DNA from: Motilimonas sp. E26
GTDB taxonomy: Bacteria > Pseudomonadota > Gammaproteobacteria > Enterobacterales > CBDFNC01
Reading direction: 5' to 3'
DNA length: 64,000 nt
NCBI RefSeq assembly: GCF_021278025.1
Contig: NZ_JAIBHJ010000007.1
Span: 140,480-204,479, forward strand
The notes below the pieces were generated by a model, which was not told the DNA's origin, did no database searches, and saw only the letters and a list, made by a program, of their open reading frames with translations. Below, in pieces: positions 56,377 to 64,000 of the stretch (within the stretch, counting starts at the first letter, position 1; every line of letters begins with the position of its first letter). The position numbers were made by a program, and so were the translations under genes.

Positions 56377-57190
56377 TTTAGCCCAAGCATTACCCGCGCA
56401 ATTCAACGACCCAGCCGAGGCGCCATTACTGCGCGCCGAAGGACTCAGTAAACTTTACGCACCCGGTAAAGGCTTTGAACCTGTGAACCTCAATTTATTT
56501 CCCGGTGAAGTATTGGCCATTGTCGGTGAATCTGGCTCAGGCAAAACCACCTTACTTAAAACCTTGTCAGGTCGACTTGAGCCACAGCAAGGCGAAGTCA
56601 TTTATCAAGGCAATAGCCAAATGCCAGCAGCCAGCTTATATCAAATTTCAGAAGCGGCAAGGCGTCAGCTGATGCGAGCGGATTTTGGCATTGTCCACCA
56701 GCACCCAATGGATGGCTTACGACCACGAATTTCCGCTGGCGGTAATATCGGCGAGCGCCTAATGGAAGTGGGCGCGCGTAATTACGCCGACATTCGTCGC
56801 CAAGCATTGAACTGGCTAACGGCCGTAGAGATAGGCGCAGATCGCATTGACGACCTGCCCATTACGTTCTCAGGCGGCATGCAGCAACGCTTACAAATTG
56901 CTCGTAATCTGGTCACCCATCCTAAATTAGTGTTTATGGATGAGCCTACTGGCGGCTTAGATGTGTCGGTACAAGCGAGATTACTGGATTTGATCCGTAA
57001 CCTGGTGACTGAACTTAATTTAGCCGTCGTCATAGTGACTCATGATCTCGCCGTGGCACGCTTGCTCGCTCACCGCATTATGGTAATGAAACAAGGTCAA
57101 GTCGTTGAAACGGGTCTAACCGACCGCGTGTTAGACGATCCACAACATGCCTACACCCAGTTACTGGTGTCATCGGTGTTGCAACAATAG
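56369..57190 (+). CDS. phnK: C-P lyase ABC-type ATPase PhnK
   Basis: The 273-residue ABC-family ATPase has Walker [10 protein letters not shown], signature [12 protein letters not shown] and Walker [15 protein letters not shown]. In E. coli PhnK docks on PhnJ of the lyase core. The frame is open to 56267 inside phnJ, but the ATG at 56369 has a GAGGAGG site and matches the family start. It carries about 20 extra N-terminal residues ([18 protein letters not shown]) compared with the E. coli protein (252). Confidence 0.92.
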   Translation: MDNLAQALPAQFNDPAEAPLLRAEGLSKLYAPGKGFEPVNLNLFPGEVLAIVGESGSGKTTLLKTLSGRLEPQQGEVIYQGNSQMPAASLYQISEAARRQLMRADFGIVHQHPMDGLRPRISAGGNIGERLMEVGARNYADIRRQALNWLTAVEIGADRIDDLPITFSGGMQQRLQIARNLVTHPKLVFMDEPTGGLDVSVQARLLDLIRNLVTELNLAVVIVTHDLAVARLLAHRIMVMKQGQVVETGLTDRVLDDPQHAYTQLLVSSVLQQ

Positions 57191-57212
57191 CCACAAGAGA
57201 AGGAGTCACCTC

Positions 57213-57986
57213 ATGGAACCTTTCATGGTTGCAAAAAACATTAACAAAACCTTCGTTTTACATAACCAAGGTGCGGCCAGCTTAGCGGTGCTGCAACAGC
57301 AAAACTTAGCCATTTATGCCGGTGAATGTGTGGTTCTCAATGGCAGCTCTGGCTCAGGTAAATCGAGCTTATTGCGCACCCTATATGGCAACTACCAAGT
57401 TGACCAAGGTGAACTATTGATCCGCCAGCCAGCTCATCAGCAAAGTGATCAAACTGAGTCAACCTGGCTTGATATGGCAACAGCCAGTCCGCGCCAAATA
57501 ATCAAACTGCGCCAACAAACTATCGGCTGGGTGAGTCAGTTTTTACGAGTCATACCCCGTCTTTCAGCCCTTGATATCGTGATGCAACCACAACTTGAAA
57601 ATGGCATACCACGTGAGCAAGCCAAGGAAAAAGCGCAGCATTTACTGCGTACATTAAATGTACCCGAACATTTATGGCAACTCGCACCGGCAACATTTTC
57701 AGGGGGTGAGCAGCAGCGGGTCAATATTGCACGTGGCTTTGCCGTTGATTATCCCTTGCTATTGCTCGATGAGCCGACCGCGTCACTCGACCAACACAAC
57801 GCTGAGCAAGTCATCATGCTAATCAATCAAGCTAAAGCACGCGGCGCCGCCATTGTTGGCATTTTTCACGACACTTGGGTGCGAGACCAAGTCGCTGACC
57901 GCTTACATCACATGTCCAGTGGTACTGACTCAGCTGTCTATCAAAATCAAACTGAATTTCAATCAATTAGCGACCGCGTAGGATAA
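57213..57986 (+). CDS. phnL: C-P lyase ABC-type ATPase PhnL
   Basis: The 257-residue ABC-family protein has Walker [10 protein letters not shown], signature [12 protein letters not shown] and Walker [13 protein letters not shown]. PhnL is needed with PhnGHI for the first step of C-P lyase and forms a heterodimer-like stack with PhnK on the core. The ATG at 57213 has an AGGAG site; the open frame upstream to 57147 lies in phnK. E. coli PhnL is 226 residues, so this one has a slightly longer C-terminus. Confidence 0.92.
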   Translation: MEPFMVAKNINKTFVLHNQGAASLAVLQQQNLAIYAGECVVLNGSSGSGKSSLLRTLYGNYQVDQGELLIRQPAHQQSDQTESTWLDMATASPRQIIKLRQQTIGWVSQFLRVIPRLSALDIVMQPQLENGIPREQAKEKAQHLLRTLNVPEHLWQLAPATFSGGEQQRVNIARGFAVDYPLLLLDEPTASLDQHNAEQVIMLINQAKARGAAIVGIFHDTWVRDQVADRLHHMSSGTDSAVYQNQTEFQSISDRVG

Positions 57987-57990
57987 TTTC

Positions 57991-59163
57991 ATGATCATCA
58001 CAAATGTAAAAATGGTACTGGCCGATCAAATCATCACCGGCTCATTAGAAGTGCGCGACGGTAAAATTTGCACTCTAAGTGATACGCAAAGTAGTCTAAG
58101 TAGCGCCATCGATGGACAAGGTGCTTTTCTACTGCCAGGGCTGATTGAACTGCACACCGATAATTTAGAAAAGTTTTTTACCCCAAGACCAAAAGTGAAT
58201 TGGCCGGGCCATTCCGCCATGGCCAGCCACGATGCCTTAATGGTTGCCAGTGGTATTACCACGGTGCTAGACGCAGTCGCCATTGGCTACATTAACGATC
58301 AAGGCACCCGCTTGGCCAACCTTGACCGCATGTTAAGTACCATAGTCAGTACCCAGCAAGCGGGCCATAATCGCGCCGAGCATTTACTGCATTTGCGCTG
58401 CGAGCTACCCAATGCAGACACCTTTGAAACCTTTGAAACCTTAGTCAATAAATTTACCCCGCAATTTACCCAACAAGGCAAAGCCAAAAGCCCGATTGCC
58501 ATGGTGTCGTTGATGGATCACACCCCAGGACAACGCCAATTCATTGATAGCGAAAAATACCGTACCTACTACATGGGTAAATATGGCTTAAATGTGCAAG
58601 AAATGGCCGCCTTTGAAGCCGAGCAAACCCAAGCTTCGCTGCTGTGGTCAGATAAAAACCGCCAAGCCATTGCCGCTTCAGCTCGCCGCCGTGGCTTTGC
58701 CCTAGCCAGCCACGATGATGCGACCGTTGCACACGCTCAAGAGTCTGCGGATTTGGGCTGTTGTATTGCCGAATTTCCCACCACAGTGGCGGCAGCTAAA
58801 GCTTCTCATGCGGCTGGCTTACAGGTAATGATGGGCGCACCGAACATTGTGCGCGGCGGGTCTCACTCTGGTAACGTGGCTGCAGCAACCTTGGCCAATG
58901 AAGGCGTATTGGATATTTTATCGTCGGATTACTATCCTGCCAGCATGCTCGATGCCGCCTATCAAGTGGCACTGGATAGCAATAATCAATACGACCTTTG
59001 CCAAGCCATTCAAATGGTGAGCAAAACGCCAGCGAAAGCATTGGCAATGGACGATCGCGGCTGCATCGAAGAAGGTAAGCGGGCAGATTTAGTGCTGGCA
59101 ATGCCTAATGAAGATCGCCTACGAGTAATGCAAGTATGGCGCACAGGCGAACGGGTGTTTTAA
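57991..59163 (+). CDS. phnM: Ribosyl-triphosphonate diphosphatase PhnM
   Basis: The 390-residue amidohydrolase-fold PhnM removes pyrophosphate from ribosyl-phosphonate triphosphate, giving the PhnJ substrate. The metal-binding N-terminal motif is LPGLIELHTDNLEKFFTPRP (HxD). Later metal-site residues are in SLMDHTPGQ, LASHDDATV and ILSSDYYPASML. It starts 4 bases after phnL and its stop overlaps phnN by one base. Confidence 0.93.
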   Translation: MIITNVKMVLADQIITGSLEVRDGKICTLSDTQSSLSSAIDGQGAFLLPGLIELHTDNLEKFFTPRPKVNWPGHSAMASHDALMVASGITTVLDAVAIGYINDQGTRLANLDRMLSTIVSTQQAGHNRAEHLLHLRCELPNADTFETFETLVNKFTPQFTQQGKAKSPIAMVSLMDHTPGQRQFIDSEKYRTYYMGKYGLNVQEMAAFEAEQTQASLLWSDKNRQAIAASARRRGFALASHDDATVAHAQESADLGCCIAEFPTTVAAAKASHAAGLQVMMGAPNIVRGGSHSGNVAAATLANEGVLDILSSDYYPASMLDAAYQVALDSNNQYDLCQAIQMVSKTPAKALAMDDRGCIEEGKRADLVLAMPNEDRLRVMQVWRTGERVF

Positions 59164-59807
59164 TGCACACAACTAGCCTCAGCGCAAACAATAGTGCAAG
59201 CGCTAACCACAGTGCCAAACTATTCTATCTGGTCGGCCCCTCTGGGGCTGGCAAAGACAGCTTAATCAATGCGTTGCGCAAGCAACCTTTAAGCTGTTCT
59301 TTGTATATTGCGCCCCGGTATATCACTCGGGCCCCAGATAGCACGGCGGAAGATCACATTGCCTTATCGCCAACCGAGTTCAGTGAACAAAAGCAACAAG
59401 GGTTATTTGCCATGCAATGGCAAGCCAATGGCTACCAATACGGCGTCGGCAATGAAGTTAACCGTCAACTCGATAATGGCGTCTCGGTATTGTTTAATGG
59501 CTCACGTGCACACATTTCATTGGCAAGGCAATTGTTTGGCGCTCGCCTGCGCATGATCGCGTTAGAGGTATCTGCTGACGTATTAGCCGAGCGGTTGCGC
59601 CGGCGCGGGCGTGAGTCTGAAGCCGAGATAATGGCAAGGCTAACCCGTAATCAGCATTACCAAAGCAGCTTACCGCTGGACTGTTGGCGCTTAGACAATA
59701 ATCACAGCCTAACCGAGACCACTGCGCGGTTAATAGCCTATATCCAAAGCCAAACCACTGAGCAAAGTTTATCAAACCAGCAGCAACAGGAACTCTGTAT
59801 ACGATGA
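59163..59807 (+). CDS. phnN: Ribose 1,5-bisphosphate phosphokinase PhnN
   Basis: The 214-residue kinase phosphorylates ribose 1,5-bisphosphate to PRPP. It has a guanylate-kinase-like P-loop LVGPSGAGKDSLINAL and a lid region RLRRRGRESEAEIMARL. An upstream in-frame start (59136) lies within phnM. The ATG in TAATG at 59163 is the coupled start. The stop overlaps phnP as ATGA. Confidence 0.92.
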   Translation: MHTTSLSANNSASANHSAKLFYLVGPSGAGKDSLINALRKQPLSCSLYIAPRYITRAPDSTAEDHIALSPTEFSEQKQQGLFAMQWQANGYQYGVGNEVNRQLDNGVSVLFNGSRAHISLARQLFGARLRMIALEVSADVLAERLRRRGRESEAEIMARLTRNQHYQSSLPLDCWRLDNNHSLTETTARLIAYIQSQTTEQSLSNQQQQELCIR

Positions 59808-60568
59808 AATTTACCTTATTAGGCACCGGCAGTGTGCAAGGCGCGCCAGTTTATGGCTGTGAGTGTCAGGCTTGTCTCAATGCCCTTACCGAGCCTAGTT
59901 TGGCGCGTAAGTTGTGTTCCGGTTTACTTGAGGTTGAGGGTAAAACCTTGTTATTGGATGCGAATCATCCACGGCTGATGCAGCGCTTCCCCGCCGGTAC
60001 CATTAACGCTATCTTGCTAACCCATTATCACATTGATCACGTACAAGCTCTGTTTGAGCTACGTTGGGGCTTAGCGCCCAACATTGCGGTTTATCACCCT
60101 AACGACCCAAATGGCTGCGATGATTTATATAAACACCCAGGCCTACTTGCATTTCAAGCGCCGAATCAACACGGCCAAACCTTTCATATTGATGGCTTAG
60201 ACAAGCTCGCTATCACGCCACTGAATATGCAACATTCAAAACCTTGCCATGGCTATTTATTTGAATACCAAAACCATTGCTTGGCCTATTTAACCGACAC
60301 GGTGGGCATTCCAGACGAGACTTGGCAAATACTGCTGGATAACTCCCCCAGCCACATTGTCATCGATTGCAATTACTCGCCTTTGGTTGAAAACAGCAAC
60401 CATAACAATTTGCGCCAAGTATTAGCCTTAGCCAAGCAGCTACCACACTGCCATTGGCTACTGACTCATATTAGCCATGAGCTAGATTTGTATTTACTAA
60501 GCGCGACAGACCCCCTACCCGATAATGTCAGCGTTGGACATGATGACATGGCGTTAACTTTTAACTAA
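59804..60568 (+). CDS. phnP: 5-phosphoribosyl 1,2-cyclic phosphodiesterase PhnP
   Basis: The 254-residue metallo-beta-lactamase-fold enzyme opens the cyclic phosphate made by PhnJ. The N-terminal structural zinc site is CECQACLN. The catalytic metal motif is LLTHYHIDHVQ (HxHxDH). The later ligands are in HSKPCHGY, YLTDTVG and LLTHISHE. The position after phnN mirrors the E. coli order, without phnO in between. Confidence 0.93.
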   Translation: MKFTLLGTGSVQGAPVYGCECQACLNALTEPSLARKLCSGLLEVEGKTLLLDANHPRLMQRFPAGTINAILLTHYHIDHVQALFELRWGLAPNIAVYHPNDPNGCDDLYKHPGLLAFQAPNQHGQTFHIDGLDKLAITPLNMQHSKPCHGYLFEYQNHCLAYLTDTVGIPDETWQILLDNSPSHIVIDCNYSPLVENSNHNNLRQVLALAKQLPHCHWLLTHISHELDLYLLSATDPLPDNVSVGHDDMALTFN

Positions 60569-60587
60569 ATCCAAGAGTATGATAAAG

Positions 60588-61274
60588 ATGAATAGCAAAG
60601 TTGAACCAAGCGTAAAAGTAAATCAAGGCCAACCACTTTCCAGTGCGCCAAGTGTCCATGACAGCGCATCAATTCACAATTGCACCCTAGGCATTTGGAC
60701 CGAAATTGGCGCCCGCAGTCTCTTAGACAATGTACAATTTGGCGATTACAGCTATGCCCAAAACGACGTTGACTTAGCCCTATGTGAAGTGGGTAAATTT
60801 GTCTCTATTGCGTCAAACGTCAGGGTTAACCCCAGCAATCATCCTTGGTGGCGACCCACCTTACACCACTTCACCTACCGGCCACAAAAATACGCCATGC
60901 CAGCCCCGGCAGAAAGCGGCGTTGACCCCGAAATTTTTAATTGGCGTGCTGCAAATAAGGTACATATTGGCCATGACGTATGGATTGGTCACGGCGCCAT
61001 TATCATGCCGGGTATCACCATAGGTAACGGCGCCATTGTTGGCGCAGGCAGCATAGTGACTAAAGACGTGCCGGCGTGGCACATTGTGGTTGGCAACCCC
61101 GCCAAGGTGCTGCGGCCACGCTTTGAACAAGCAGATATAGGCCCGCGCTTAGATAAACTAGCTTGGTGGGATTGGCGCCATGAAAAAATCAGCACCGCAC
61201 TGCCTTTATTCCAACAAGATTGCTTGGCGTTTTTAGCCCACTATGAATCAGTAGATAACCTCAGTTCTGTTTAA
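60588..61274 (+). CDS. Phosphonate-locus hexapeptide-repeat acyltransferase
   Basis: The protein of about 228 residues is a left-handed beta-helix acyltransferase of the type that accompanies phn operons (TIGR03308-like). Repeats include GIWTEIGARSLLDNVQFGD, KVHIGHDVWIGHGAIIMPGI and TIGNGAIVGAGSIVTKDVPA, with active-site His candidates in IGHDVWIGHG. A role in acetylating aminoalkylphosphonates, like E. coli PhnO, is plausible but not shown. Two ATGs (60579 and 60588) are possible; the second has better spacing to AAGAG. It is the last gene of the locus. Confidence 0.85.
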   Translation: MNSKVEPSVKVNQGQPLSSAPSVHDSASIHNCTLGIWTEIGARSLLDNVQFGDYSYAQNDVDLALCEVGKFVSIASNVRVNPSNHPWWRPTLHHFTYRPQKYAMPAPAESGVDPEIFNWRAANKVHIGHDVWIGHGAIIMPGITIGNGAIVGAGSIVTKDVPAWHIVVGNPAKVLRPRFEQADIGPRLDKLAWWDWRHEKISTALPLFQQDCLAFLAHYESVDNLSSV

Positions 61275-61291
61275 GCCTAATACAGCAAAAT

Positions 61292-61410
61292 AAAGTATGT
61301 TTTACGGCAAAATTTCGTTTTCAGGGATGAAAACGCAAAGCTTATAGGGACATATTCACAGCGTTTTTGCAGAAAAACATACTATATTCGCTTATCCAAG
61401 ATTCGGGTTA
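61292..61410. repeat. 119-bp intergenic repeat, copy B
   Basis: This matches 23511-23629 over its full length, with about 80% identity by eye. Similarity may begin earlier, at CTCAGTT (about 61260), inside the last codons of the hexapeptide gene, where the repeat-like sequence supplies the stop codon. Confidence 0.8.
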
Positions 61411-61466
61411 GATAGATAAGCAGCAAACACGGACCTGCTTTGACACCTTCGCCAAAGCGGTCGCTT

Positions 61467-62369
61467 TTAATTTTCCGTTAGCGCTTCACTCAACAAATCA
61501 ATAAAACAACGCACTTTAGGTGACAAGTGTTTGCGGCTGGGATAAACCGCATAGACATTCACTTCCGGTTGAATAAATTCAGGGAACAACGCTTCAATTT
61601 GTTCATTAGCAAAGGCGGAATCTAAATAAAAGCCCGGTAGACGACAAATGCCCTGGTCGGCTAGCACCATGTCTAACTCGGCTTGACCATTGTTGCAGCG
61701 CATTTTTTCTTTTACATCGACACTAAAATGCTCCCCGGATTGCGAACTGAACTCCCAGCGCGTTGGATTTTTTAAATTGCTATAGCAAATACAATGGTGT
61801 TTATTTAATTCTCTAGGGTGATAGGGACGGCCTTGTTTTTCGAGGTAACCTTTCGATGCGATGACGTAAGCCTTAGTTTTAAAAATACGCTTACAAATCA
61901 AGCTCGACTCTGCCAATTGTGGTGTGGCGCGGATCGCTAAATCGTAACCATCAGCAATCACATCAATATGCTTATCACTTAAATCCAAATCCAGGCGTAC
62001 ATTGGGGTAAAGGTCCAAAAACTGAGCCAAAATGGGTTGCAGATAATGAGCGCTAAAACCTATCGGGCAACTGACCTTGAGCGTACCTTTAGGGTCAATA
62101 CTGTTTTGTGTAATGGCGGCGATGGCGGACTCAGCATCCTGCAACAGCTGAGTACAATACTGATAATACGCTTCCCCTTCGGGTGTCAAGGCGATTGAGC
62201 GTGTGGTTCTATTTAATAAGCGAACCCCCAAACGCGTTTCCAGCTTAGTAATTTCCTTACTCACGTGGGAGCTGGAATGACCCAATTGCTCTGCCGCCGC
62301 GCTAAAACCTTGGCTCTTTACAACTTGCACAAATATTTCAATGCCTTCAAACAGCTTATTACTAGTCAT
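61467..62369 (-). CDS. LysR-type transcriptional regulator
   Basis: The 300-residue regulator has an N-terminal LysR helix-turn-helix (SAAAEQLGHSSSHVSKEITK) followed by RLLNRTTRSIALTPEGE. The C-terminal effector domain has GTLKVSCPIGFSAHYLQPIL and YPNVRLDLDLSDKHIDVIADGYDLAIR (split motif). It is of the CrgA/DsdC-like class often found beside oxidoreductases. It is divergent from the FMN reductase gene, its likely target, across 144 bases. Confidence 0.88.
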   Translation of the reverse strand: MTSNKLFEGIEIFVQVVKSQGFSAAAEQLGHSSSHVSKEITKLETRLGVRLLNRTTRSIALTPEGEAYYQYCTQLLQDAESAIAAITQNSIDPKGTLKVSCPIGFSAHYLQPILAQFLDLYPNVRLDLDLSDKHIDVIADGYDLAIRATPQLAESSLICKRIFKTKAYVIASKGYLEKQGRPYHPRELNKHHCICYSNLKNPTRWEFSSQSGEHFSVDVKEKMRCNNGQAELDMVLADQGICRLPGFYLDSAFANEQIEALFPEFIQPEVNVYAVYPSRKHLSPKVRCFIDLLSEALTEN

Positions 62370-62513
62370 ATGGAAACAGTTAGTCCACTTTTACCGTATT
62401 AATCAATGAGAGTAACAGATATAGAATGAGTTTCATCAGTTCAAGACAGTTGACACCATTTTGTGACGCTGCGCAGAACATACAATAACGTCATCACATT
62501 TAGGAGCAATATC

Positions 62514-63038
62514 ATGAAAGTATTAGCCTTTGCCGCAAGCAGTTCAAAACAGTCTATCAATAAACAATTGGCTAGTTATGCCGCCTCTTTGGTTAAAGAT
62601 GCTGAAGTAGAACTGCTAGACATTAACGATTACGAAATGGCGATTTACAGTAGCGACCGTGAAAATGAGACCGGTATTCCATTAGCCGCCCAACAATTCT
62701 TCAAAAAAATCGGCGCGGCAGACGCCATCGTTATTTCATTTGCTGAGCACAACGGCTCCTATACTGCCGCTTATAAGAACTTATTTGATTGGACTTCACG
62801 CATTAACATGAAAGTGTTTCAAGGTAAGCCGGTGATCATGCTTGCTACTTCACCAGGCCCAGGCGGCGCGCAGTCAGTGCTTAATGCGGCCACAACATCA
62901 GCGCCCTATTTTGCTGCCGATGTTAAAGGGAGCCTATCCATTCCAAGTTTTTACGACAATTTCGATCTTGATACACAACAACTAACGTCACCCGAATTAT
63001 TCGATAAACTTGCATCAGTAATGGCGACGTTAAATTAA
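62514..63038 (+). CDS. NAD(P)H-dependent FMN reductase family protein
   Basis: The 174-residue flavodoxin-fold reductase starts MKVLAFAASSSKQSINKQLA, with the FMN-phosphate loop (ASSSKQSIN). FAEHNGSYTAAYKNLFDW and the loop TSPGPGGAQSVL follow. The ATG at 62514 has AGGAG at ideal spacing; the open frame back to 62463 lies in the promoter region shared with the LysR gene. The substrate is unknown, with quinones or flavins likely. Confidence 0.88.
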   Translation: MKVLAFAASSSKQSINKQLASYAASLVKDAEVELLDINDYEMAIYSSDRENETGIPLAAQQFFKKIGAADAIVISFAEHNGSYTAAYKNLFDWTSRINMKVFQGKPVIMLATSPGPGGAQSVLNAATTSAPYFAADVKGSLSIPSFYDNFDLDTQQLTSPELFDKLASVMATLN

Positions 63039-63048
63039 TCAACCCAAG

Positions 63049-63065
63049 TCCCCTCTAAGAGGGGA
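63049..63065 (+). terminator. Short hairpin after the FMN reductase gene
   Basis: A 7-bp GC-rich stem (TCCCCTC/GAGGGGA) with a 3-nt loop lies 10 bases after the stop. There is no long T-tract. Confidence 0.45.
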
Positions 63066-63140
63066 AACTAAACTTGCTATTTGAGAGCGCTTATCATTAA
63101 ATAACAACCCGTTATTGAAAGTGTTAAGGCAAGTGACATA

Positions 63141-63962
63141 ATGAAAATAAAGTTAATCGCAGTGCTCATCAGCGTGTTTGGTCTCACCGCGTGCAGCAGT
63201 TTCGTTAGTAACAAGGTTGGTAAAAATACGGTTTCAAGTAGCTTGGTTGACTTTTTATACCCCGACCCCGAAAGCCGCACTCAACACCAGCCAGAATTAC
63301 CCGTGCTCACGTTACCGGTCAAGGTGGGCATCGCCTTTGTGCCACCAACGGGCTATAGCCGTAACCCCATTCATGAAAAAGACCAAATAGCATTGCTCAA
63401 TACAGTTAAATCATCATTTACAGGTTATGAATATATTGACCACATTGAAGTGATCCCAAGTACTTATCTGCAAGGTGGCCAAGGCTTTACCACCCTTTCA
63501 CAGGTGGGAAGGCTATATGATATCGACGTTATTGCACTGGTCTCTTACGATCAAGTGACGCAATCACTGGAAAACAACGCCGCCCTGCTTTATTGGACCA
63601 TTGTTGGCATGTATATGATCCCCGGCAATCAAAACTCAGTGCAAACCTTTGTCGATACCGCTGTATTTGATATTAACAGCCAAAAAATGCTGTTTCGCGC
63701 ACCAGGTGTAAGCCAACTAGAGCGTTTAAGTACCGCCATTGGCGTTGACGATACCCTTAATGACAAATCACGCGAAGGCTTTAGCTTAGCCGTTGCAGAC
63801 ATGACTAAAAACCTAGACGCTGAACTCGCGCGCTTTAAAACCCGAGTAAAAGAAGAAAAAGTCGCGAAAATAGAACACAGCGACGGCTACAGTGGCGGCG
63901 CCATGGGTTGGTTGATCATGCTAATGCTCCTAGTAGGAGTCGTAAGAAAATTTAGCAGATAA
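63141..63962 (+). CDS. Rhombosortase-type lipoprotein (rhombotarget)
   Basis: The 273-residue protein has a lipoprotein signal with lipobox LTACSS (Cys about residue 18). A C-terminal sorting-like tail has a GG motif, a hydrophobic stretch and a basic end (SGGAMGWLIMLMLLVGVVRK). The combination matches the rhombotarget lipoprotein family, whose GlyGly-CTERM-like tail is thought to be cleaved by rhombosortase. The central domain (VKVGIAFVPPTGY, LYDIDVIALVSYDQV, VDTAVFDINSQKMLFR) has no assigned function. No rhombosortase gene is adjacent in the window. Confidence 0.82.
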   Translation: MKIKLIAVLISVFGLTACSSFVSNKVGKNTVSSSLVDFLYPDPESRTQHQPELPVLTLPVKVGIAFVPPTGYSRNPIHEKDQIALLNTVKSSFTGYEYIDHIEVIPSTYLQGGQGFTTLSQVGRLYDIDVIALVSYDQVTQSLENNAALLYWTIVGMYMIPGNQNSVQTFVDTAVFDINSQKMLFRAPGVSQLERLSTAIGVDDTLNDKSREGFSLAVADMTKNLDAELARFKTRVKEEKVAKIEHSDGYSGGAMGWLIMLMLLVGVVRKFSR

Positions 63963-64000
63963 TTGCACGCTAGCTATCACTAATACAAGAACATGAGTTT

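Overview
The window looks like chromosomal DNA from a marine gammaproteobacterium of the order Alteromonadales, probably Shewanella or a close relative. This is inferred from moderate G+C, class I fumarase, CysB, RlmJ, FhuCDB/FhuF, a RHH-less PutA next to PutP, a rhombosortase-type lipoprotein and gammaproteobacterial intergenic repeats. No rRNA, tRNA, CRISPR array, phage or intact insertion sequence was seen.

Layout. 0.4-9 kb: housekeeping genes for an aromatic/aspartate aminotransferase, fumarase, PabB with NudL, CysB, a sensorless histidine kinase, a coiled-coil membrane protein and a lone Toprim protein resembling the C-terminal part of JetD. 9-18 kb: a pentapeptide-repeat protein, a Fur-boxed ten-TM metal exporter, an SDR, a PMP3 peptide, azoreductase, a chemoreceptor and oligoendopeptidase F. 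18.1-20.5 kb: a small accessory island on the minus strand. It has a convincing integron attC site without an integrase, orphan cassette genes (ankyrin protein, small secreted protein, small membrane protein), a beheaded serine hydrolase and REP-like hairpins. 20.9-26 kb: rlmJ, a GNAT, two AraC regulators, a VOC protein and a flavin-reductase-fold protein.

26-34 kb: a hydroxamate siderophore uptake locus on the minus strand, in the order receptor, fhuF, fhuC, fhuD, fhuB, with a Rob-like AraC regulator beside it. Fur boxes of the same architecture precede the receptor and the regulator, and also the distant metal exporter at 10.1 kb. 34-37 kb: a lipoprotein, a coiled-coil protein, a short CPA1 antiporter and a lipocalin-like protein. 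37.4-43.9 kb: the proline utilisation locus (AraC regulator, putA, a separate gene for the PutA C-terminal domain, putP), in which the PutA polypeptide is split between two ATGA-coupled genes. 44-49.7 kb: an erythromycin-esterase-like lipoprotein, glgC, nnrD/E, a SpoIIAA-like protein and a TesA-type esterase.

49.8-61.3 kb: a complete carbon-phosphorus lyase locus, phnC-D-E-F-G-H-I-J-K-L-M-N-P plus a hexapeptide-repeat acyltransferase. Genes phnF to phnP are tightly packed. Two near-identical palindromes, upstream of phnC and upstream of phnE, are good candidates for PhnF operators. A rho-independent terminator lies between phnD and phnE and would make more transporter-binding-protein mRNA than lyase mRNA. 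61.4-64 kb: a LysR regulator divergent from an FMN reductase, and a lipoprotein with a GlyGly-CTERM-like tail.

The most unusual items are the split PutA, the integrase-less cassette island, the orphan JetD-like Toprim protein, the phn operator/attenuator arrangement, and a 119-bp intergenic repeat present twice. I did not find a clear, wholly new multi-gene system.
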